From contig NZ_CP040887.1 of the NCBI RefSeq assembly GCF_006337125.1, positions 2,356,001 to 2,420,000 on the forward strand: DNA of 64,000 nt, in the 5' to 3' direction. The stretch is from Serinicoccus chungangensis. GTDB lineage: Bacteria; Actinomycetota; Actinomycetes; Actinomycetales; Dermatophilaceae. The position numbers were made by a program, and so were the translations under genes. Positions within the stretch are counted from its first letter, which is position 1; every line of letters begins with the position of its first letter. This document shows, in pieces, positions 1-5,950 of this stretch. Below the pieces are notes generated by a model that did not search any database, was not told the origin of the DNA, and saw only the letters and a program-made list of their open reading frames with translations.

Positions 1-333
1 GCGCAGAGCGCCCGGGTGGTCATCGGGCCGTGGACGGGCCTGCCCGGCGGACCGTGCCTGCACTGCCTCGACCTGCACCGCCGTGACCACGACCCGACCT
101 GGCCCGCCCGGGCCGCCGCGCTCGAGGACCCGCTCACCGCACCGCTGCCACCGGAGGTGTCCGACGAGGTGGTCCGCGTGGTGGTCGCGCTGGTCGCGCT
201 GCTCACCGCCCGCGTCCCTCCCACGGCCACCGGGGCCGCCCACGAGGTGGGCCCCTGGCACCCGCACCTCGTCACCCGCCGCTGGTCCCGGCACGTCGCC
301 TGTCCGTGGCACGGGGCCGCCGGGGTCGGCTGA
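1..333 (+). CDS. ThiF/cyclodehydratase-like protein, C-terminal fragment
   Basis: The frame is open at the left edge, so only the last 110 residues are present. The fragment has a CxxC pair (PCLHC, residues 18-22) followed by LDLHRRD and DPTWP, and a second cluster CPWH near its end. I know this arrangement from the C-terminal part of actinobacterial ThiF/E1-like proteins, annotated as cyclodehydratase-like or TOMM leader-peptide-binding, where such Cys/His pairs hold a structural zinc. Any adenylation domain lies outside the window. The gene converges on whiB7 and shares a terminator hairpin with it. The family call rests on motif and neighbourhood memory, and the function (peptide maturation or something else) is not shown by the sequence. 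Confidence 0.5.
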   Translation, partial: AQSARVVIGPWTGLPGGPCLHCLDLHRRDHDPTWPARAAALEDPLTAPLPPEVSDEVVRVVVALVALLTARVPPTATGAAHEVGPWHPHLVTRRWSRHVACPWHGAAGVG

Positions 334-346
334 GCGCCGACCCCGG
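320..346. terminator. Bidirectional terminator hairpin between ThiF-like gene and whiB7
   Basis: A perfect 11-bp stem (CCGGGGTCGGC and its complement) with a 5-base loop that contains the upstream gene's stop codon. It sits between two converging genes, so it can act on both. There is no U-tract, as is common in actinobacteria. Confidence 0.55.
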
Positions 347-354
347 TGCACCGC

Positions 355-663
355 TCAGGCCGCCACCTCGTCCTTGCGGGGCCGGCCCCGGGGCCGCTTG
401 CGCGGCACCACCCGGCCCTGCAGCAGCAGCTGTCCGCCCCACACGCCCCAGGGTTCGCGCCGCTCGAGGGCCCCGGCGAGGCACTGCTCGCGCACCGGGC
501 AGGGACCGCAGAGCTCCTTGGCGTGCTCGACCTCCGCGGGGAGCTCGGCGAACCACAGGTCCGCCGGGTGCTCGTGGCACGGCACTGCCGCACGTCCGGG
601 CACCAGCTGGGGTCCGAGGAGTGCGTGGGTGGTGTCGTGCTCTCGACGCGCTGCGGGATACAC
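355..663 (-). CDS. whiB7: WhiB7-type redox transcription factor
   Basis: WhiB7 is an iron-sulfur partner of the housekeeping sigma factor that switches on intrinsic resistance to ribosome-targeting antibiotics. The 102-residue product has the four cluster cysteines (Cys29, 52, 55, 61; spacing CX22CX2CX5C), the WhiB turn EPWGVWGG, and a C-terminal AT-hook (RPRGRPRK) that is specific to the WhiB7 subgroup. I chose the GTG start because AGGAAGGA lies 6 bases upstream. An in-frame ATG at 714 has no comparable ribosome site. The gene is preceded by a long leader with its own promoter, upstream ORF and hairpin, as in mycobacteria and streptomycetes. Identification is firm; the set of target genes is unknown. 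Confidence 0.93.
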   Translation of the reverse strand: MYPAARREHDTTHALLGPQLVPGRAAVPCHEHPADLWFAELPAEVEHAKELCGPCPVREQCLAGALERREPWGVWGGQLLLQGRVVPRKRPRGRPRKDEVAA

Positions 664-785
664 GGTGGTTCCTTCCTGATGTCGGTGCTGCTGGGGTCGG
701 GGGCTGGTCGTCATGGCGTCTGTCTTCCGAGGTGGTCGGATCCAGGACCGCCGATGACGCCGGCGTGACCGGCGAGCAACGAGAA

Positions 786-819
786 CGGCCGCGGATCCTC
801 TGGCGAGGACTCGCGGCCG
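786..819 (-). terminator. whiB7 leader attenuator hairpin
   Basis: Read on the minus strand, a 15-base stem with two mismatches and a 4-base loop is followed by TTCTCGTT, which resembles an intrinsic terminator. It lies 20 bases after the upstream ORF stop and 123 bases before the whiB7 start. This fits the known whiB7 scheme in which leader transcription stops early unless ribosomes stall on the upstream ORF. Its function here is inferred from position. Confidence 0.6.
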
Positions 820-838
820 GAACGGGAAGGAAAGCCTT

Positions 839-1036
839 CTACGGTGTCCGTGCTGAGCCCAGGCCCTGGGAGGGGTCGGCAACGTGCGGGAACGACGTCT
901 GCGCGCTTCCGGAGCCGAACGGCTCGGTGGCGGACGTCTCCACGAGGACCGTGGCGCGGGGGCGGACGGTCCGGAGGGTGGACGCGGCGTGAGTCGCTCG
1001 GGCGGGGAAGCCGCCGGTGACGATCGTGTTCTCCAT
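839..1036 (-). CDS. whiB7 leader upstream ORF (65 aa)
   Basis: A 65-codon ORF starting MENTIVTGG. Its ATG is preceded by GAGGAGGG with a 9-base gap, the strongest ribosome site in this part of the window. It lies wholly inside the transcribed leader of whiB7, between the promoter at about 1104-1140 and the attenuator hairpin. No domain is recognisable: it is rich in Thr, Ala, Ser and Arg and has no transmembrane stretch. In mycobacteria and streptomycetes a translated upstream ORF senses slow or stalled ribosomes and lifts attenuation of whiB7. I infer that role here. The peptide itself may have no function. Confidence 0.65.
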   Translation of the reverse strand: MENTIVTGGFPARATHAASTLRTVRPRATVLVETSATEPFGSGSAQTSFPHVADPSQGLGSARTP

Positions 1037-1103
1037 CGTGATCCACCCTCCTCTCTCGGTGCGCGTGACCCCAGGGCACCAGGGCCGTGGGCTTGACTCG
1101 GTC

Positions 1104-1140
1104 ACTGTATGCCCCCCTCGAGCGCGGCGCAACGCTTTTT
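1104..1140 (-). promoter_or_regulatory. whiB7 promoter with WhiB7-type AT-rich box
   Basis: On the minus strand: AAAAA (1136-1140), 3 bases, TTGCGC (-35, 1127-1132), 17-bp spacer, TACAGT (-10, 1104-1109). An A/T run three bases upstream of the -35 is the known signature of WhiB7-activated promoters, so this is very likely an autoregulated promoter. The start site would be near 1097, about 60 bases before the upstream ORF. Confidence 0.8.
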
Positions 1141-1152
1141 CGGGGACCGGCC

Positions 1153-3258
1153 TCAGCCGGCGGCGGGAGGCGTGTCCGAGAGGATCGCCAGCACCGCGTC
1201 GCCGTACATCTCCAGCTTGCGCTCCCCCACCCCCGAGATCTGCGACAGCGCGCCGCGGTCGGCCGGCACCTGCTCGGCGATCGCGACCAGGGTGGCGTCG
1301 GTGAAGACGACGTAGGCAGGCACGGCGCCCTGCGCCGCCACGCCGCGTCGCCACTCCCTCAGCGCGGTGAAGGTCGCCTCGTCGTAGGTGGGTGGGCACG
1401 CGGCGCACCGGCCGATCTTGCGCTCCCCCGCCCCCGCGAGGACGGCGCCGCAGGACCGGCAGGTCCGGGGTGGCCGGGGCGCGCGCCGACCACCCTCGCG
1501 ACGGCCGCCTCCCCTGCGCCCGGACTGCGCCCCCGAGCCGAGGACCCCGGCGGCCGAGGCCAGGAAGGGTGAGACCGAGCGGCTCGCCCGTCCGCCCGGG
1601 CTGCGGGCGCCGGCCCAGCTCACGGTGAGCCGGTGTCGGGCCCGGGTGAGCCCGACGTAGAGGAGGCGTCGTTCCTCCTCCACCCGCTCGGGCGTGTCGG
1701 CGAGGGTGATGGGCAGCAGCCCGTCGCTGGCCCCGATGAGGAAGACCGCGTCCCACTCCAGGCCCTTCGCGGCGTGCAACGAGGCCAGCGTGATGCCCTG
1801 GACGGTCGGGGCGTGCTGCTCCTGAGCGCGTCGGTCCAGCTCGGCGACGAGGTCCGCGGTCCGCGCAGCCGGGGTCTGCTCGACCAGGGAGTCCGCCAGG
1901 AGAGCGAGCGCCTGGAGGCTCTCCCAGCGCTCCCTCACCGCGCCCGAGCCCTCGGGCGGCCTCGGCGCCCACCCGGCGCCCGCCAGGACGTGCCGGACCG
2001 ACTCGCCCAGCGGTCGGCTGCCGTCGTCGGAGCGCACCGCGGCCCGCAGCAGCACGATCGCGTTGCGCACCTCGGCGCGGGAGAAGAAGCGCTCGCCACC
2101 GCGCACGAGGTAGGGGATCCCGGCCCGGGCGAGGGCGCTCTCCAGCACCTCCGACTGGCTGTTGGTGCGGTAGAGCACCGCGATCTCGCTGGCCTCCTGC
2201 CCGGCGTCCAGCAGCGCCCGGACGCCGTCGGCGACCCCGGCGGCCTCCGCCTCGTCGTCGGGGTAGGAGGTGAGGACGGGGGCTGGGCCGTCGGCCGCCT
2301 GCGCCACCAGGTCGCCCGAGGTGTCCCGCTGCCGGCCGCCCGAGGCCAGCACCAGGTTGGCCAGGTGCACGATCTGCGGGGTGCTCCGGTAGTTGCGGAC
2401 GAGGCGCACACGGCGCGCCTGCGGGTGCAGCGTGGAGAAGCCCAGCAGGTGGTCGGCGCTCGCGCCCGTGAAGGAGTAGATCGACTGCGCGGGGTCGCCC
2501 ACGACGCAGACGTCCTCGCGCCGCCCCCGCCACAGCTCGAGCAGCTGCTGCTGCAACGGGTTCACGTCCTGGTACTCGTCGACGACGAAGTGGCGGTACT
2601 GGTCGTGGATGGCGGCGGCGATCTGCGGGTGCTCGTCGAGCATGCCGACGGTGAGCAGCAGGACGTCCTCGAAGTCGATGACGTGACGCTCGGAGCACAC
2701 CTCGTGGTAGGTCTCCAGCAGCCGGGCCACCGCGGTCGCGTCGAGGTCGGCCACCGACCGACGCAGGGCGCGCGCCCGCGCCGCGTAGGTCTGGGCCGTG
2801 AGCATGGAGACCTTGGCCCACTCGATCTCGGCCGCCACGTCGCGCAGTGCGGGGCGATCCAGGCGCAGCCGCAGCCGGCCGGCGGCCTCGGCCACCGCCG
2901 GTGCCTTGTGCGCGACGACGGTCGGGGGCGGACCGCCCACCGCCTGCGGCCAGAAGAACTGCAGCTGGCGCAGGGCCGCGGCGTGGAACGTCCGAGCCTG
3001 GACCCCCCGGACGCCGAGGTCGCGCAGACGGGTCCGCATCTCCCCCGCCGCGCGTGCGGTGAAGGTGACGGCGAGGAGCCGGTCGGGGGGGTAGGCGCCG
3101 CTCGCGACCCCGTAGGCGATCCGGTGGGTGATGGCCCGGGTCTTGCCGGTCCCGGCACCGGCGAGCACCACCATCGGTCCCAGGGGCGCGGCCGCCACCT
3201 CCCGCTGCTCGGGGTCGAGGCCGTCGAGGATGGTGTCGGGGTCCGGGGCTGTGCTCAC
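1153..3258 (-). CDS. uvrD2: ATP-dependent DNA helicase UvrD2 (SF1A, HRDC domain)
   Basis: A 3'-5' helicase of 701 residues, the same size as mycobacterial UvrD2. Walker A is GAGTGKT (residues 34-40). Motif II VDEYQDVN, motif III GDPAQSIYSFTGA, motif V HAAKGLEWDAV and motif VI YVGLTRARHRL follow in order. Behind the motor come the tetracysteine motif (CRSC...CAAC) and a C-terminal HRDC domain. These two parts define UvrD2 and set it apart from UvrD1. The GTG start overlaps the nudC stop as GTGA, so translation is probably coupled to nudC. It likely acts in DNA repair or replication restart. Confidence is high for family and moderate for cellular role. Confidence 0.93.
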   Translation of the reverse strand: MSTAPDPDTILDGLDPEQREVAAAPLGPMVVLAGAGTGKTRAITHRIAYGVASGAYPPDRLLAVTFTARAAGEMRTRLRDLGVRGVQARTFHAAALRQLQFFWPQAVGGPPPTVVAHKAPAVAEAAGRLRLRLDRPALRDVAAEIEWAKVSMLTAQTYAARARALRRSVADLDATAVARLLETYHEVCSERHVIDFEDVLLLTVGMLDEHPQIAAAIHDQYRHFVVDEYQDVNPLQQQLLELWRGRREDVCVVGDPAQSIYSFTGASADHLLGFSTLHPQARRVRLVRNYRSTPQIVHLANLVLASGGRQRDTSGDLVAQAADGPAPVLTSYPDDEAEAAGVADGVRALLDAGQEASEIAVLYRTNSQSEVLESALARAGIPYLVRGGERFFSRAEVRNAIVLLRAAVRSDDGSRPLGESVRHVLAGAGWAPRPPEGSGAVRERWESLQALALLADSLVEQTPAARTADLVAELDRRAQEQHAPTVQGITLASLHAAKGLEWDAVFLIGASDGLLPITLADTPERVEEERRLLYVGLTRARHRLTVSWAGARSPGGRASRSVSPFLASAAGVLGSGAQSGRRGGGRREGGRRAPRPPRTCRSCGAVLAGAGERKIGRCAACPPTYDEATFTALREWRRGVAAQGAVPAYVVFTDATLVAIAEQVPADRGALSQISGVGERKLEMYGDAVLAILSDTPPAAG

Positions 3259-4202
3259 CGGGGCACCGCAGGGCCGTGCCCGGGCAGCGGACCGCCGAAC
3301 CACTCCTCGATGAGCCGGTGGGCGACCGAGACGCGGGAGGGCAGGGTGACGCGCCCCTCCCGGAGCCCCTCGCTCAGCTGGTCCCGGGTGTACCAGGAGG
3401 CGGACCGCAGCTCGCTCTCCTGGACGGTGAGGTGGGTCTGGCCGGTCCGGGCGCGGAAGGCGAGCATCAGCGATCCCGGGAAGGGCCACGGCTGGTTGCC
3501 GCGGTAGACCAGGCCGTCGATCTGGACGCCGACCTCCTCCTCCACCTCGCGGGCCACCGCCGCCTCCAGGGACTCGCCCGCCTCCACGAACCCGGCGAGG
3601 ACGGACAACCGCCCCTCGGGCCACGGTAGGCCGGTGGCGAGCAGGAGCCGGTCGTCCGGGTCCGTGACCGCCATGATGACGGCGGGATCGGTGCGCGGGT
3701 GGTGCTCCGACCCGTCGCTCGGGCAGCGGCGCAGCCACCCTCCCTGCACCACCTCCGTCGCTGCCCCGCACCGGGGACAGTGACCGTGACGGTCGTGCCA
3801 GGCCCGCAGCGCGGTCGCCGCCGTGAGCAGCCCCGCGTCCCGGTCGTCGAGGTCGGCGCCGACCTCTCGCAGCCCGGCCCAGGTCAGGTCCTCACCCTCC
3901 TGCGTAGGGTCCTCGCCCTCGCGCGTCTCCCGCGGCGCGGTCACCGCCACGTAGTCGACCCCGGCGTCCCGGCCGAGGAACCAGGGCTCCCGCCCGGCGT
4001 CGCCCTCCCGGGGCGGGCGCAGCCGCAGCCGCGCCGGGCCCGCCAGGACCGCCACCGCGTCCCCGCGCAGCTCGAGCACGCGCGTCTGCGGGCGGTCGAG
4101 GAGCGCACCCAGCTCGGCGTCGTCGGTCCGCACGCGCGCGAGCCGGTCCACCCGGGACCGGGAGAGGGCCAGGTCCAGAAAGGTCTCGTCGGCAGCACTC
4201 AC
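3255..4202 (-). CDS. nudC: NAD(+) diphosphatase NudC (Nudix)
   Basis: Hydrolyses NADH/NAD to NMN(H) and AMP, and in some bacteria removes NAD caps from RNA. The 315 residues show a zinc-ribbon CPRC, then HHPRTDPAVIM, a full Nudix box (GFVEAGESLEAAVAREVEEE, then VGV) and the NADH-specificity motif NQPWPFP. Only three ribbon cysteines are visible: the expected fourth position reads CPSD. I chose the GTG start because a TACAGT -10 box lies 6 bases before it, which suggests a leaderless transcript. A GTG 27 bases upstream is possible. It is the first gene of an apparent nudC-uvrD2 operon. Confidence 0.9.
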   Translation of the reverse strand: MSAADETFLDLALSRSRVDRLARVRTDDAELGALLDRPQTRVLELRGDAVAVLAGPARLRLRPPREGDAGREPWFLGRDAGVDYVAVTAPRETREGEDPTQEGEDLTWAGLREVGADLDDRDAGLLTAATALRAWHDRHGHCPRCGAATEVVQGGWLRRCPSDGSEHHPRTDPAVIMAVTDPDDRLLLATGLPWPEGRLSVLAGFVEAGESLEAAVAREVEEEVGVQIDGLVYRGNQPWPFPGSLMLAFRARTGQTHLTVQESELRSASWYTRDQLSEGLREGRVTLPSRVSVAHRLIEEWFGGPLPGHGPAVPR

Positions 4203-4208
4203 CCGGAC

Positions 4209-4214
4209 ACTGTA
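4209..4214 (-). promoter_or_regulatory. -10 box for leaderless nudC transcript
   Basis: TACAGT on the minus strand, 6 bases before the nudC GTG, which places the transcription start at or next to the start codon. No good -35 is visible. Confidence 0.5.
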
Positions 4215-4303
4215 GGTCCCGAGGCTGACGGTCCCGCGGCGCCGGGGGCGGGCCGCTTCGGGGACGTGCCGGTGGAATGACGCCCCCGGTACGGCACACG
4301 GCA

Positions 4304-4309
4304 TACGGT
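4304..4309 (+). promoter_or_regulatory. -10 box for leaderless phosphotransferase transcript
   Basis: TACGGT, 6 bases before the GTG start. With the nudC promoter it forms a compact divergent promoter region. It overlaps a GCATAC hexamer. Confidence 0.5.
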
Positions 4310-4315
4310 GGGGGC

Positions 4316-5950
4316 GTGAAGCGCACCGACCTGGCCCTCGCTGCCCTCGCGAGTGCCGCCGTCCCCGGGATGAAGCCGGTGACCGTGGCCCGGATGAGCG
4401 TCGAGAGGGGGGCCGAGAACGAGCTCGAGCAGGCCGTGGTCGAGGACGCCACCGGTCGACGGTGGCTGGTCCGCTCGCCCCTGACCGCGATGGCCGGGGC
4501 CCGGCTGCACCGCAACGACGAGCTGGTCCGTCAGCTCACCCGGCACCTGCCGTTCAAGGTGCCCGCCGCCGCCGGTTACGCCGCGGTGGGCGGGGAGGGG
4601 CACGCCGCGGTCTACCCCCACGTCGAGGGCGCCACCCTCGACTTCACCCGGCTCCCCGCGGGCGCCGGGCTCGCCCACGCCGTGGGCCGTGCCGTCGCCG
4701 CCATCCACAACATCCCCGCGGCGGTCTTCGAGGAGCAGGACGTGCCCTCGTTCGACGCCGCCGGGTGGCGACAGCGCCTCATCGCCGAGGTGGACCGGGC
4801 CGCCGAGACGGGACGCGTGCCCACCCGGCTCCTCGGCCGCTGGGAGGAGGCCTTCGACGCCTCCCCCCTGTGGCAGTTCGCGAGCACCCCCGTGCACGGG
4901 TCCTTCCGTGGCGCCACCGTGGTCGTGGCCTTCGCCGACGACGAGGCCGACAGCGGTCGCGTCGTGGCGGTCACCGACTGGGACGAGGCCATGGTGGGCG
5001 ACCCTGCGGCCGACCTCGCCGAGGTCTACTCCCAGGCCTCCCCGGAGGCGTGGGAGTCGGTGCTCGACAGCTACGCGCTCGCTCGTGCCCAGCGCCCCGA
5101 TCCCTACCTGCACGCCCGGGCCCGCCTCCTGTCCGAGACCGGTCGGCTGCGGGGGCTGGCGCAGCACGTGGCCTCCGGCGACGAGGAGTCGGCCCGTCGG
5201 GTCGTCGAGGTGCTGCGTCGCATGGACCGCCTCACCGAGGACGAGGACTCCCTGGTGCCGACGACCGCCCGCGGGGGTGGGGCCGCTGCCGCCGCGGTGG
5301 TGGCCGGGCGCACGGAGCGCGAGGAGGACCCCGCTCCCGTCGGCGACCCGGACCCGCACGGGGACGCGACCGGGCTCGAGGCAGGTCCGTCCTGGGGCTC
5401 CGGGGCGGCTGAGCAGGACGCGCCGGTCGAGCGGGCCGCGCCGGGCGAGCACGACGTGCCGGTCGAGCAGGCCGCGTCGGGCGAGCACGACGCACCGGTC
5501 GAGCAGGCCCACCGGTCGGAAGCGGACCCGTCCTGGTCCGATGGCCAGCCTGTGCTGACCGGTCCCCCGGAGGGCGGCGAGGAGCTGGACGAGGAGGACG
5601 ACGACCACGACGGCTACGACGCCGTCCCGCGGCCCGACCCCTACCTCGACGACGGCGATCCCGACCCGCACCCTGACGACCAGGCGGCCGACCCTGGTCC
5701 TGGCCCGTCGTCCGCCGCGGCGCAGGATGCCGGTGCGGACACCGACATCACGACGGAGGTGCCGGTCGTGCGCCCCGGCGGGCCCGGCGACCAGCTCGAC
5801 ACCCCCCTCGACCCGGAACCCGAGCAGACGGACGGCTCGGACCCGCAGCCCGACCAGGACGACGCCCCCGAGGACGCCGAGCTCCTCGACGACGACACCC
5901 GCCTGCACGAGCTCTACGGCATGCCCTCCGAGGAGGACCCGGGCCGCTGA
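4316..5950 (+). CDS. APH-fold phosphotransferase-like protein with acidic tail (probable pseudokinase)
   Basis: The first ~290 of 544 residues have the aminoglycoside/macrolide phosphotransferase fold: lysine-poor N-lobe, the stretch VHGSFRGATVVV (res 193-204) where HGDxxxxN is expected, and DWDEAMVGDPAADLAE (from res 221). The catalytic Asp of HGD is Ser196 and the Asn position is Thr201, so phosphotransfer looks impaired although the Mg-binding DWD remains. The last ~250 residues are low-complexity, rich in Asp, Glu, Pro and Gly, and carry 12-residue repeats. It lies divergently from nudC, between nudC and adnB, where other actinobacteria often have a 'macrolide 2'-phosphotransferase'. The 3' end overlaps adnB by 37 bp tail to tail. 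Substrate unknown. Confidence 0.75.
   Translation: MKRTDLALAALASAAVPGMKPVTVARMSVERGAENELEQAVVEDATGRRWLVRSPLTAMAGARLHRNDELVRQLTRHLPFKVPAAAGYAAVGGEGHAAVYPHVEGATLDFTRLPAGAGLAHAVGRAVAAIHNIPAAVFEEQDVPSFDAAGWRQRLIAEVDRAAETGRVPTRLLGRWEEAFDASPLWQFASTPVHGSFRGATVVVAFADDEADSGRVVAVTDWDEAMVGDPAADLAEVYSQASPEAWESVLDSYALARAQRPDPYLHARARLLSETGRLRGLAQHVASGDEESARRVVEVLRRMDRLTEDEDSLVPTTARGGGAAAAAVVAGRTEREEDPAPVGDPDPHGDATGLEAGPSWGSGAAEQDAPVERAAPGEHDVPVEQAASGEHDAPVEQAHRSEADPSWSDGQPVLTGPPEGGEELDEEDDDHDGYDAVPRPDPYLDDGDPDPHPDDQAADPGPGPSSAAAQDAGADTDITTEVPVVRPGGPGDQLDTPLDPEPEQTDGSDPQPDQDDAPEDAELLDDDTRLHELYGMPSEEDPGR
5411..5518 (+). repeat. Three 36-bp in-frame repeats in phosphotransferase tail
   Basis: Three successive 36-base units encode 12-residue copies of the form GEHDxPVEQAAS; the last copy diverges in its final three codons. 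They begin at about residue 366 in the acidic tail and probably arose by unequal recombination or slippage. Confidence 0.75.

Noticed and set aside
839..2821. A 660-codon minus-strand open frame running from the whiB7 leader into uvrD2
   Set aside because: It is the wrong frame through uvrD2, with Arg/Gly/Pro/Ala-rich composition and no domain. Only its last 65 codons, starting at the ATG with a strong ribosome site, look real.
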